Shown here piece after piece: positions 46,282-54,309 of a DNA stretch of 64,000 nucleotides. Source of the DNA: an uncultured Neomegalonema sp. (GTDB taxonomy: Bacteria; Pseudomonadota; Alphaproteobacteria; Rhodobacterales; Rhodobacteraceae). Position 1 is the stretch's first letter. The number at the start of each line of letters is the position of its first letter. Where the stretch lies: NCBI GenBank assembly GCA_937990185.1, contig CALKBI010000007.1, positions 1-64,000 of the forward strand, given 5' to 3'. The notes under the pieces were generated by a model. That model made no database searches. It was not told the origin of the DNA and worked only from the letters and a program-made list of their open reading frames with translations. Made by a program: the position numbers and the translations under genes.

Positions 46282-47076
46282 ATGACCAATGTTGAAATGG
46301 TTGATCGCGAGATTGATCGCTCAAAAATGCAAGTGTCTGACGATGTGGCCATCCATATCGAAAAGATGAATAAGTGGTACGGCACGTTCCACGTCCTTCG
46401 CGATATCAATCTTACGGTTAATGACGGTGAGCGAATTGTTATTTGTGGTCCTTCAGGGTCCGGTAAATCGACGCTGATCCGCTGTATCAACCGGCTTGAA
46501 GAACACCAGCAGGGCCGCATTGTTGTGGATGGGATCGAGCTTACTGGCGATCTGAAAAAGATCGACGAGATCCGCCGTGAGGTTGGCATGTGCTTTCAGC
46601 ACTTCAACCTGTTTCCACATTTGACAATTATGGAAAATTGCACGCTTGCGCCAATCTGGGTTCGTAAGATGCCGAAAAAGCAAGCCGAAGAAACGGCAAT
46701 GCATTTTCTTGAGCGTGTTAAAATCCCTGAGCAAGCCCACAAATATCCCGGACAGCTTTCGGGCGGTCAGCAACAACGTGTTGCCATTGCTCGCTCGCTC
46801 TGCATGAGTCCGAAAATCATGCTGTTCGATGAGCCGACTTCAGCTCTTGACCCTGAGATGATTAAAGAGGTGCTCGATACCATGATCGGCCTCGCAGAAG
46901 AAGGCATGACCATGCTTTGCGTCACGCACGAGATGGGCTTTGCGCGCCAAGTTGCGAACCGTGTGATCTTTATGGATGAAGGTCAAATTGTTGAGCAAAA
47001 CGAGCCGGAAGCATTCTTCTCGAATCCTCAGAATGAGCGGACACAATTGTTCCTTAGCCAAATTTTAGGGCACTAA
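46282..47076 (+). CDS. aapP: General L-amino-acid ABC transporter, ATP-binding protein
   Basis: 264 residues. The ABC ATPase motifs are complete: Walker [11 protein letters not shown], the Q-loop [10 protein letters not shown], signature [12 protein letters not shown], Walker [14 protein letters not shown] and the switch His in VTHEMGFAR. It drives uptake through AapQM. It is the last gene of the aapJQMP operon and is followed by a strong terminator. Confidence 0.96.
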   Translation: MTNVEMVDREIDRSKMQVSDDVAIHIEKMNKWYGTFHVLRDINLTVNDGERIVICGPSGSGKSTLIRCINRLEEHQQGRIVVDGIELTGDLKKIDEIRREVGMCFQHFNLFPHLTIMENCTLAPIWVRKMPKKQAEETAMHFLERVKIPEQAHKYPGQLSGGQQQRVAIARSLCMSPKIMLFDEPTSALDPEMIKEVLDTMIGLAEEGMTMLCVTHEMGFARQVANRVIFMDEGQIVEQNEPEAFFSNPQNERTQLFLSQILGH

Positions 47077-47139
47077 TACGCGGCGAATGTGAGATGTAAC
47101 TGCAATAATATCGTTTTAGTTCAAAGAACTAGCCTTAAT

Positions 47140-47185
47140 AAAAAGCCGTAGTTGATTTGAAAATCGACTACGGCTTTTTATTTTT
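47140..47185 (+). terminator. Rho-independent terminator of the aapJQMP operon
   Basis: A stem of about 18 bp (AAAAAGCCGTAGTTGATTT against AAATCGACTACGGCTTTTT, one G-T pair) with a tiny loop and a T-rich tail. It follows aapP by about 65 bases and is the clearest terminator in the window. Confidence 0.95.
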
Positions 47186-47315
47186 GCACCCTGAATTTCT
47201 CAATAACGAACCTCCCGTTTGTCTATGATATAAACGGCGATGGACTTCCGGCATCCACCGCGCCAAATTACTAACCATTATATTTCAGTAGCGATTCAAT
47301 TTCGAAGGACTGATC

Positions 47316-48275
47316 ATGACCGCCACACTTGTCGCGCGTGGACGCATTTACGACAACATCACTGAAATGACGGGCGGTACGCCTCTTGTCCGTCTTTCGA
47401 AAATTGCGAAAGCGCATGGTGTTGAAGCGGAAATCCTTGCGAAGCTGGAATTTTATAATCCGCTTGGGAGCGTGAAAGATCGCATTGGTGTTTCGATGAT
47501 TGATGCTTTGGAAGCGTCTGGCGATTTGAAACCCGGCGGCACGGTTATTGAACCAACATCCGGAAATACCGGCGTTGCTTTGGCTTTTGTCTGTGCTGCG
47601 CGGGGCTATCCGCTCACGCTCTGTATGCCCGAAAGCATGTCTATCGAGCGCCGGAAGATGCTGGCTTTACTTGGTGCGAAACTGGAATTAACGCCGAAAG
47701 AAAAAGGCATGAAGGGCGCTATCGCCCGAGCAGAAGAACTCCTCGCCGCGACACCCGGCGCAATTATTCCGCAGCAATTCCAAAATCCTGCAAATCCTGC
47801 GGTCCACACGCGCTCCACTGCATTAGAAATTCTCGAGGACACGGGGGGCAATTTCGATGCTCTAATTGCCGGTGTGGGTACAGGAGGCACGATAACCGGC
47901 TGCGCACAGGTCTTTAAAGAAAAAGGCCATAGTGCGAAAATTATCGCAGTTGAACCGGAAGACAGCCCGGTTATTTCCGGCGGCGACCCCGGTCCGCATA
48001 TGATCCAAGGCATCGGCGCGGGCTTTATCCCCGGTAACCTCGACACATCTCTGCTGTCTCGGACTGTGACCATTAGCAACGCCACATCGTTGGAGGTCGC
48101 ACGCGAGGTCGCCCGTCTGGAAGGTATTCCTGTCGGCATTTCATCGGGTGCGGCAATTGGCGCGGCACTTGAAGTTGGTGCTGAAGACGGCATGGAAGGT
48201 AAAACCATCGTCGTCATTATTCCAAGCTTTGCAGAACGTTATCTCTCCACAGCCCTTTTTGAAGGATTAGCGTGA
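47316..48275 (+). CDS. cysK: Cysteine synthase A
   Basis: 319 residues. O-acetylserine sulfhydrylase makes cysteine from O-acetylserine and sulfide. The PLP Lys lies in YNPLGSVKDRIG, the substrate loop in EPTSGNTGVALAF, the phosphate cup in GVGTGGTITG and the late GISSGAA block. AAGGA precedes ATG. The MoeB/ThiF-like gene begins 7 bases after its stop, so the two are likely co-transcribed; sulfur supply to cofactor sulfuration is a reasonable link. Confidence 0.94.
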   Translation: MTATLVARGRIYDNITEMTGGTPLVRLSKIAKAHGVEAEILAKLEFYNPLGSVKDRIGVSMIDALEASGDLKPGGTVIEPTSGNTGVALAFVCAARGYPLTLCMPESMSIERRKMLALLGAKLELTPKEKGMKGAIARAEELLAATPGAIIPQQFQNPANPAVHTRSTALEILEDTGGNFDALIAGVGTGGTITGCAQVFKEKGHSAKIIAVEPEDSPVISGGDPGPHMIQGIGAGFIPGNLDTSLLSRTVTISNATSLEVAREVARLEGIPVGISSGAAIGAALEVGAEDGMEGKTIVVIIPSFAERYLSTALFEGLA

Positions 48276-48282
48276 TCTAGGC

Positions 48283-49035
48283 ATGACCGATGATGAGCTA
48301 GAGCGTTATGCGCGGCATCTTATCCTGAGGGAGATTGGTGGGCAGGGGCAAGCAAAACTGCGTAACGCCCGCGTTCTTAGTATTGGTGTGGGTGGCCTTG
48401 GGTCGCCGTTGTTGCTTTATCTTGCTGCTGCAGGCGTAGGGACGCTTGGCATCGTTGATGATGACATTGTTTCTTTGTCGAATTTGCAGCGCCAGGTCTT
48501 ATTCACCAGCCAAAGCGTAGGAAAGCTTAAAACCGAAACGGCCAAGCAGACGCTTTCCGGCCTGAATGACGGTGTGGCGATACAGGTATTCAACGAACGT
48601 ATCGTGCCGGAAAACGCACTGAGTATTTGTGGTGACTATGATCTGGTGTGCGATGGTTCAGATAATTTCGACACCCGCTATCTTGTAAACCAGACCTGTG
48701 CCGAACTCGGTATTCCTCTTATCGCAGGGGCTATCGGCCAATGGGATGGCCAGCTTTCCGTCTATGCGCCGCATCTAAATGCCCCCTGTTATGCTTGTGT
48801 TTTCCCTGAACGCCCGGAAGCGGATGTGGCAGCGACCTGCGCAGAAGCTGGTGTTGTCGGCGCACTCCCCGGTATCGTTGGTTCGATGATGGCAATGGAG
48901 GCGATCAAACACATAACGGGGGCAGGGGATAGCCTCGCAGGGCGTCTTTGGATTTATGACGCTTTATCAGCGGAAACCCGCACTTTGAAAGTTTCCCGTC
49001 GTGCCGATTGTGAGATGTGCAGTAGATACGGCTAA
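48283..49035 (+). CDS. moeB: MoeB/ThiF-type adenylyltransferase
   Basis: 250 residues of the E1-like family. The adenylation motif GVGGLGSPLLLYLAAAGVG binds ATP; the zinc Cys pairs are in CYACVFPE and CEMCSRYG. Such enzymes adenylate the C-terminal Gly of a ubiquitin-like sulfur carrier (MoaD or ThiS) so it can receive sulfur for molybdopterin or thiamine synthesis. No rhodanese domain is attached. The orphan modA about 9 kb away also points to molybdenum cofactor use. MoeB and ThiF cannot be separated firmly. Confidence 0.85.
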   Translation: MTDDELERYARHLILREIGGQGQAKLRNARVLSIGVGGLGSPLLLYLAAAGVGTLGIVDDDIVSLSNLQRQVLFTSQSVGKLKTETAKQTLSGLNDGVAIQVFNERIVPENALSICGDYDLVCDGSDNFDTRYLVNQTCAELGIPLIAGAIGQWDGQLSVYAPHLNAPCYACVFPERPEADVAATCAEAGVVGALPGIVGSMMAMEAIKHITGAGDSLAGRLWIYDALSAETRTLKVSRRADCEMCSRYG

Positions 49036-49057
49036 ATCGTAATTCAGGAGGTAAGTC

Positions 49058-49447
49058 ATGACTTTTGTTGCGATAATTCTTGCGGCAGTGGGCGGCTTTG
49101 CCGTGGGTGCAATCTGGTACATGACACTCGCAAAGCCATGGATGGCTGCGGTGGGGCGCACCGAAGAAGAGATCAAAGCTGATCGTAACCCTTTGCCCTT
49201 TGTTATTGCTGCGCTTGGGGCGCTTATGGCGGCGATGGTTATGCAACATATGTTTGCGGCAAGCGGCATTACGGGCGTGATGCGTTGCCTCGGTTATGGC
49301 GCGGGAATCGGTGCATTTATTGTCGCGCCGTGGGTCATCCTCCACTATGCGTTTGCAGGTAGACCCAAGAGCCTCTGGTGGATAGACGGCGGACATACCA
49401 TCGCCGCCTTTGCCGCCATGGGTTTGATCCTCGGTATATTTTCATAA
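49058..49447 (+). CDS. DUF1761 family membrane protein
   Basis: 129 residues with about four hydrophobic segments. The pattern GAIWYMTLAKPWMAAVG followed by charged EEEIKAD and then two helices is that of DUF1761, small membrane proteins of unknown function. AGGAGG lies before the ATG at 49058. It follows the MoeB-like gene by 22 bases and may be the last gene of that operon. Confidence 0.75.
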   Translation: MTFVAIILAAVGGFAVGAIWYMTLAKPWMAAVGRTEEEIKADRNPLPFVIAALGALMAAMVMQHMFAASGITGVMRCLGYGAGIGAFIVAPWVILHYAFAGRPKSLWWIDGGHTIAAFAAMGLILGIFS

Positions 49448-49474
49448 ACTAAGGATCAAAACTTCATTTGGGTC

Positions 49475-50155
49475 TTAAGCTGGCTGTTCGTCGTCTTCGA
49501 CATCGCCTTTAGGCAAGTTGAAGAGGTCATCAGCTGTCATCTCTTTCGGTGCATCGTCTTTCGGCGCTTCAAACGCAAGCGACTCTTCCGTGCTGAGCAA
49601 AGCGCCTTCAACAGGTATCACGGTTTCGGTGATTCCTGCTTTTTTCGCAGCTTTCTTAACGGCTTCGTCCAGTTCCAACTGGCGGCACATACCCAGCGCT
49701 ACCGGGTCGATTGGTTGGATCTGAGAGATGTTCCAGTGAGTTTTTTCACGGATTGACTGGATTGTAGGTTTCGTCGTGCCCACAAGCTTACTGATTTGGC
49801 CATCACTCAGCTCAGGGTGGTTTCGCACCAGCCAAGCAATCGCAGCAGGACGCTCCTGACGCTTTGACAACGGCGTATAACGCGGTGCTTTACGTTTGGG
49901 CGGAGGTAACGCCTTACGCTCAACTAACCGCAGGCGCTTTTTCGGGTCTTTCTCGCATTCGTCAATACTTCCACGGGTCAACTCGCCAGCAGCGACAGGA
50001 TCGCGGCCTTTCATACCAACCGCGACTTCGCCATCAGCGATGCCGGATACCTCCAGAGGGTGCATTTCTACGAAAGCTGCAATCTGGTCGAAAGTCAGCG
50101 AGGTGTTATCCACAAGCCAAACGGCAACAGCTTTAGGCATCAGGGGTTGCGACAT
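49475..50155 (-). CDS. trcR: Cell-cycle transcriptional regulator TrcR (DUF1013)
   Basis: 226 residues from ATG 50155, where a GAAGAG box precedes MSQPLMPKAVAVWLV. Upstream in-frame residues look non-coding. It has the DUF1013 layout: an N-terminal HTH-like part (LTFDQIAAFVEMHPLEVSGIADG), then a second HTH (RPAAIAWLVRNHPELSDGQISKLVGTTKPTI) and an acidic tail. In Alphaproteobacteria this protein is described as a cell-cycle regulator that works with RNA polymerase. It stands alone, convergent with the DUF1761 gene. Confidence 0.9.
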   Translation of the reverse strand: MSQPLMPKAVAVWLVDNTSLTFDQIAAFVEMHPLEVSGIADGEVAVGMKGRDPVAAGELTRGSIDECEKDPKKRLRLVERKALPPPKRKAPRYTPLSKRQERPAAIAWLVRNHPELSDGQISKLVGTTKPTIQSIREKTHWNISQIQPIDPVALGMCRQLELDEAVKKAAKKAGITETVIPVEGALLSTEESLAFEAPKDDAPKEMTADDLFNLPKGDVEDDEQPA

Positions 50156-50299
50156 TGGATCACTCTTCGTTAGGACAGGTGGGCACGGGCGCGCCCTTTC
50201 AGAGCGCGTCCACCGGGACCTGCAATTTCCGGGAACTACAGTGATATAAGGCCGAATGGACGCTTTTGCCAAGCCCCTGTTCGCGATGAGGAGAGAGAT

Positions 50300-51049
50300 A
50301 TGAACCGCAATAAGACATTGGGCGGCTTTGCTGCGCTCGCTGTTGGCGCTTTTTTGGCGTGGCAGAACGGGACTCTCGATCAATTCATAGGACAGCAATT
50401 CGGCGGGCAATCAGGGGCATTTACCAATAATGCGCCTTCCGGACAGCGCCAACAGACCCGTGCGTCCGGGGGTAGTCAGCACGAGCAAGGTAATTTCGAC
50501 TTTTATGTCTTGGCAATGTCATGGTCGCCCACTTTTTGTGAAGACGATACCAGAAACTCCGATCAATGTAGTGGTCGTCGTTCATACGGGTTTGTCGCAC
50601 ACGGTCTTTGGCCACAATACGAAAAGGGCTGGCCTGAGAACTGTAATGTCAACGCCCGTGTGCCGGATCGGACTGTTAGTGAAATGTTGCCCATCATGCC
50701 TGCTAAAGGTTTGATCTTTCACCAATGGAAAAAGCACGGAACGTGCTCAGGTCTCCAGCCGGATGCTTATTTTGATACGGTCAAAGATGCTTTTCAGAAG
50801 GTCAAAATTCCAACGGCTTTCGATGGACTCTCCAAAACGATCAACGTTAAGCCTCGAGTGATCGAAGAAGCCTTTATGGAGGTCAATCCGACGCTCAATG
50901 ATACGATGATTTCTATTTCATGCAGCAAGAAGCGTCTTCGTGAAGTCCGTGTTTGCTTCGATAAAGATTTGAACTTTCGTCAATGCAGCAAAGAAGTACA
51001 ACGCGAATGTAGAGATAATTCTGTCAGAATGCCTCCGGTGCGAGGATAG
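50300..51049 (+). CDS. Ribonuclease T2 family protein
   Basis: 249 residues. An N-terminal signal or membrane anchor (about 7-22) is followed by a Gln/Ser-rich linker and the RNase T2 domain (about 65-249). The two conserved active-site segments are VAHGLWPQYEKGWP (with the first catalytic His) and LIFHQWKKHGTCSG. The usual second segment reads HEWxKHG; here Gln replaces the Glu. At least six Cys could form disulfides. It would degrade RNA in the periplasm or outside. The substitution may lower activity. Single-gene unit. Confidence 0.85.
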   Translation: MNRNKTLGGFAALAVGAFLAWQNGTLDQFIGQQFGGQSGAFTNNAPSGQRQQTRASGGSQHEQGNFDFYVLAMSWSPTFCEDDTRNSDQCSGRRSYGFVAHGLWPQYEKGWPENCNVNARVPDRTVSEMLPIMPAKGLIFHQWKKHGTCSGLQPDAYFDTVKDAFQKVKIPTAFDGLSKTINVKPRVIEEAFMEVNPTLNDTMISISCSKKRLREVRVCFDKDLNFRQCSKEVQRECRDNSVRMPPVRG

Positions 51050-51666
51050 AATGGCGAGCATTGCAATTAGAGAATTGTGATTGACCAGATTGTAATAATT
51101 TAAAGAGGGGTTGCCGCAAAATCGGCGACATCACCGCTACGATTTTGAATGCTGAGCTTTTTGATGTTTTGATGAGGGCTGAAGAAATATAGGTGAGTGC
51201 AGATCGTTTAATCGCGATTAACGCTCTAATACGGTGCGATTTTCGCGATCTGCGAAACGCCCTTGGAGCTAACACTAATATAGTGAAGGAGTGCGGCGCG
51301 GCATGACCCCAACCAGTGTTGCGAAAGTTGGTGAACTTGCCGATTGGGAACCAGTCTATGCGCTGGCAGAAGAAGTCGATCTTGTTGTTGTTCGGTTCGA
51401 TTAAGATGTAGTGGTTGGCGGCCTCCAACGATTTTTTTTGCCTCGAGTTGAGAATTTTCGAGACGAGCGTCGTCCTCGGGTGGTTGCCTTCTCTTCTCTT
51501 GCTGCTGGATTGCATAGCCAAGAACTGGCGTTTGGAAGCTAGCAGCTTGTACGGGGTTTGTATGGGAATGTTTGGAAAGTTCTCACTTCAAACCTACATT
51601 TTGCTGCAATAAACTTCATCGGGAAAAATTATTGTCGTTTTGGGATGTAGTTTTTGCGTGATTTTC
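51050..51666. other. 617-base gap with one small pseudogene
   Basis: Apart from the truncated Rieske-like fragment described next, no gene or RNA gene is seen. The stretch is relatively AT-rich and has short ORFs with no supporting signals. It runs up to the tRNA-Arg gene on the other strand and looks like decayed sequence. Confidence 0.45.
51303..51404 (+). pseudogene. Truncated N-terminus of a Rieske-type [2Fe-2S] domain gene
   Basis: An AAGGAG box precedes an ATG and 33 codons reading VAKVGELADWEPVYALAEEV then DLVVVRFD before a stop. This resembles the start of Rieske (2Fe-2S) domain proteins of Rhodobacterales, in which a DDxVSVLYGRCxHRG iron site follows. Here no frame continues that motif, so only the first 33 residues remain. 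I class it as a remnant with low to moderate confidence. Confidence 0.45.
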
Positions 51667-51743
51667 TGGCGCACCCATCAGGATTCGAACCTGAGACCTC
51701 TGCCTTCGGAGGGCAGCGCTCTATCCAGCTGAGCTATGGGTGC
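51667..51743 (-). tRNA. tRNA-Arg (anticodon CCG)
   Basis: Read on the minus strand, GCACCCA at the 5' end pairs with TGGGTGC at the 3' end. The anticodon arm is CTGCC-CTCCGAA-GGCAG, giving anticodon CCG, and the T arm carries GGTTCGAATCC. The discriminator G is followed by an encoded CCA. Length is 77 with CCA, typical for Arg. Confidence 0.95.
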
Positions 51744-51811
51744 GTTGGGGCTTTGATAGCTTATGCGAGTATACTGTGCAATCAGCTTGATGTCTGCTCA
51801 GCTTAGAGCGC

Positions 51812-52117
51812 TCAATGCGACCAAGGCACTCGGCGTGATGAAGAGAAATTATCGCCATAACCGCGCGGACGATGGCGGCGAGGTTGGGGCTCTTCAATCA
51901 AGTACGCAACACCGTGGCGCTGTACATATCCAATGGCAGCTTCTTTCGTATCAAACTGTAATTTGACTTGAGAGTGCATGTCGGTTTGGCCGGTCCATCC
52001 CATCAGCGGGTCTACAGGGCGTGCCGACTCAGATGGAAACTCTACAATCCAGCCCTTGGTTTTGCCTTGACCAGAGGTCATGGAGCTGCGTGCTGGCTGG
52101 TAAATTCTTGCTGGCAT
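51812..52117 (-). CDS. NADH dehydrogenase accessory subunit, NDUFS4-like (ETC complex I)
   Basis: 101 residues of the family of the mitochondrial 18-kDa complex I subunit. Signatures are MPARIYQPARSSMTSGQGK, KGWIVEFPSES, DPLMGWTGQTDMHSQVKLQFDTKEAAIGYVQRHG (in parts) and a basic C-terminus with PRGYGDNF. It would sit on the matrix-equivalent (cytoplasmic) side of complex I. This subunit is nearly confined to alphaproteobacteria and mitochondria, so it supports the taxonomic call. It stands alone, next to the tRNA-Arg gene; a long hairpin lies just upstream of the start. Confidence 0.88.
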   Translation of the reverse strand: MPARIYQPARSSMTSGQGKTKGWIVEFPSESARPVDPLMGWTGQTDMHSQVKLQFDTKEAAIGYVQRHGVAYLIEEPQPRRHRPRGYGDNFSSSRRVPWSH

Positions 52118-52456
52118 TCAGAATCTCTAAATTTTTTGGCTCGCGATCAGACGTCACGTCTATGCCGTGATGTCTGATCGCGCGCAAGCTCAGATCTTAT
52201 ATTGATTGCGCGTGCTAGGAGCGAGGGGGTGAGGCTGCACGCTTCAGTCAATTATCTGGACTTGATATACAAACTCCGTTCAACGCCAAATGGTTCAAAT
52301 AAATTTATACATTTTATAAATTTTAATCAGAACTCAGAGCGATGCTTTTACTTCCACAGTTTTTATATTGGTTCTTTAATGGCTTAGAGGGGTGCATAGG
52401 ATACTAAAACTTGATCACATAAGTGCTCGAAACGTCCAAATGTGAAAGGAAACGCG
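52118..52456. other. 339-base divergent gap between the NDUFS4-like gene and pncA
   Basis: A 17-bp hairpin occupies 52142-52182 (see separate entry). The remaining 270 bases are AT-rich and hold no recognised gene or RNA. The promoters of both neighbours should lie here. Confidence 0.45.
52142..52182. promoter_or_regulatory. Long hairpin upstream of the NDUFS4-like gene
   Basis: CGCGATCAGAC pairs with GTCTGATCGCG, then a G-T pair, then TCACG with CGTGA around a 7-base loop (TCTATGC), a 17-bp stem overall. It lies 25 bases before the start codon of the minus-strand gene. No T run follows in either direction. It could be an operator, a leader structure or a repeat. Confidence 0.6.
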
Positions 52457-53074
52457 ATGATCGATACAGCCCTTCTTATTATTGACGTGCAAAATGACTT
52501 CTGTCCGGGGGGAGCACTTGCTGTTGAAGACGGAAGTGCGATTGTCCCGTTGATTAATCGCCTTCAATCAAAGTTCCCATTGAAAGTGATGACACAAGAC
52601 TGGCATCCGGCCGAGCATACGTCATTCGCTGATAACCATGCTGATGCCCAGCCATTTTCGATGATCGACATGCCATACGGTCCGCAAGTTTTGTGGCCAA
52701 CGCATTGTGTACAAGGATCGCGCGGTGCTGACTTTCATGATGAATTAGAGACGGATAATGTGGCGTTGATCGTGCGAAAGGGGTTTCGAAAAGAAATCGA
52801 CAGCTACTCAGCGTTCTTTGAAAATGACCGTACAACGCCGACGGGGCTGACAGGATATTTGCGAGAGCAGGGGATGACGTCTCTTGTAATGACTGGCCTT
52901 GCAACAGATTTTTGCGTCAGATTTTCGGCTGTCGATGCAGCAAAGCTTGGTTTTGATGTTTCTGTGGTCAGTGATGCTTGCCGTGCAATTGACATGGATG
53001 GGTCGTTGGGAGATGCAATGCGCGATTTTGAAGAGAACGGCGTGAAAATAACGACTTCGGATGCATTTTTGTAA
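52457..53074 (+). CDS. pncA: Nicotinamidase (isochorismatase family)
   Basis: 205 residues. It deamidates nicotinamide to nicotinate for NAD+ salvage. The catalytic Asp is in LLIIDVQNDFCPGG, metal ligands are in TQDWHPAEHTSFA, the Lys is in VRKGFRKE and the nucleophile Cys in GLATDFCVRFSAVDA. I chose ATG 52457, which follows AAAGGAAA; GTG 52442 overlaps this ribosome site. Single gene, followed by a 176-base gap. Confidence 0.93.
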   Translation: MIDTALLIIDVQNDFCPGGALAVEDGSAIVPLINRLQSKFPLKVMTQDWHPAEHTSFADNHADAQPFSMIDMPYGPQVLWPTHCVQGSRGADFHDELETDNVALIVRKGFRKEIDSYSAFFENDRTTPTGLTGYLREQGMTSLVMTGLATDFCVRFSAVDAAKLGFDVSVVSDACRAIDMDGSLGDAMRDFEENGVKITTSDAFL

Positions 53075-53250
53075 GCGAACGGGCTTATGGTCAAAAGCTG
53101 AAGCAGCGAATGCTATTCCAGCTTTGCTTGTTGAAAGATGATCGTGTTCTTTTAATGCGAAGCGCGCGTACCGCATCTGTTGAAGTTGAAGAACATACTG
53201 CCGATATCTGCCTCGTATGAAGCGCCGGAATCCGTATTAAGGGACGATCC

Positions 53251-54075
53251 ATGACCGATCAAAATGTGACCGCTGAGAGCATGCAAGAGACAGAATTTCC
53301 AATTCCGGCGGGCGTTTATGCGGAAAAAGTTGTTTCGGTAAAGCATTACACCGACAGGCTTTTTCAGTTCCGGATTACACGGCCAGCGGCGTTGCGGTTC
53401 CGCTCCGGTGAGTTCGTCATGATCGGGTTGCCCAATGCAGAAAAGCCGGTTTTCCGGGCATATTCTATTGCTAGCCCATCATGGGATGAGCAAATCGAGT
53501 TTTTCTCGATCAAAGTTGAAGATGGGCCGCTGACGGAGCATCTGCAAAAGGTGCAACCCGGCGACACGATTTTGATGCGCAAAAAACCTGTAGGAACACT
53601 GGTAAATGACGCGCTTATCCCTGGTAAAACTCTGTATATGATCTCAACAGGGACTGGAATTGCGCCCTTTGCATCGCTCATCCGCGAACCTGAGACTTAT
53701 GAAAAGTTTGAAAAGGTCGTCCTGAGCCATACTTGCCGTGAAGTAGCGGAATTGACCTATGGCCATGATATCGTCGCTGCGGCGAAGAACGATCCGCTTG
53801 TTGGAGAAGAGGCGACAAAACAGCTTATCCATGTTGCCTCGACAACGCGTGAGTCGTCCGACCGTATGGGCAGAATAACAACCCAAATTGAAGATGGCTC
53901 TCTTTTCGATCATCTCGGCGTCCCTCCGCTTAACCCGGAGACGGATCGCGGGATGATTTGTGGTTCGATGGAGATGCTGAAAGATGTAAAAGCGTTGTTT
54001 GAAAAAGCCGGTATGACCGAGGGCGCAAACAACCGTCCTGCTGAATTTGTCGTAGAGCGCGCTTTTGTTGACTGA
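53251..54075 (+). CDS. fpr: Ferredoxin--NADP+ reductase
   Basis: 274 residues. FAD-binding is shown by RAYSIASPSW (RxYS motif) and the EFFSIKVEDGPLTEHL stretch; the NADPH domain has STGTGIAPFASLIREPE, VVLSHTCREVAEL and GSMEMLKD, and the C-terminus ends in VVERAFVD. It resembles the bacterial Fpr class, which supplies electrons to ferredoxin or flavodoxin and is often tied to oxidative stress. Single gene with its own 5' gap. The start at ATG 53251 gives a slightly long N-terminus. Confidence 0.93.
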   Translation: MTDQNVTAESMQETEFPIPAGVYAEKVVSVKHYTDRLFQFRITRPAALRFRSGEFVMIGLPNAEKPVFRAYSIASPSWDEQIEFFSIKVEDGPLTEHLQKVQPGDTILMRKKPVGTLVNDALIPGKTLYMISTGTGIAPFASLIREPETYEKFEKVVLSHTCREVAELTYGHDIVAAAKNDPLVGEEATKQLIHVASTTRESSDRMGRITTQIEDGSLFDHLGVPPLNPETDRGMICGSMEMLKDVKALFEKAGMTEGANNRPAEFVVERAFVD

Positions 54076-54309
54076 TTATAGGTTTGTTCGGAAAAGAAGT
54101 TCCCTATCTGATTGTATGACATCAGGTCTTCGGCTCGAGAATAATATCTGATTAGGCATATATGCGCTCCGTTTCAGAAGGTTCTTGCGAGAATATTGCA
54201 AGATATTAATCATTTTCAATTCGGATAGCGTAGAGCGTACGGCGTAGTGACATCCCGTCACTGCGTTTGTACTACGATGCACGATTTATTCTCTTTGGAA
54301 GGCCTCCCC

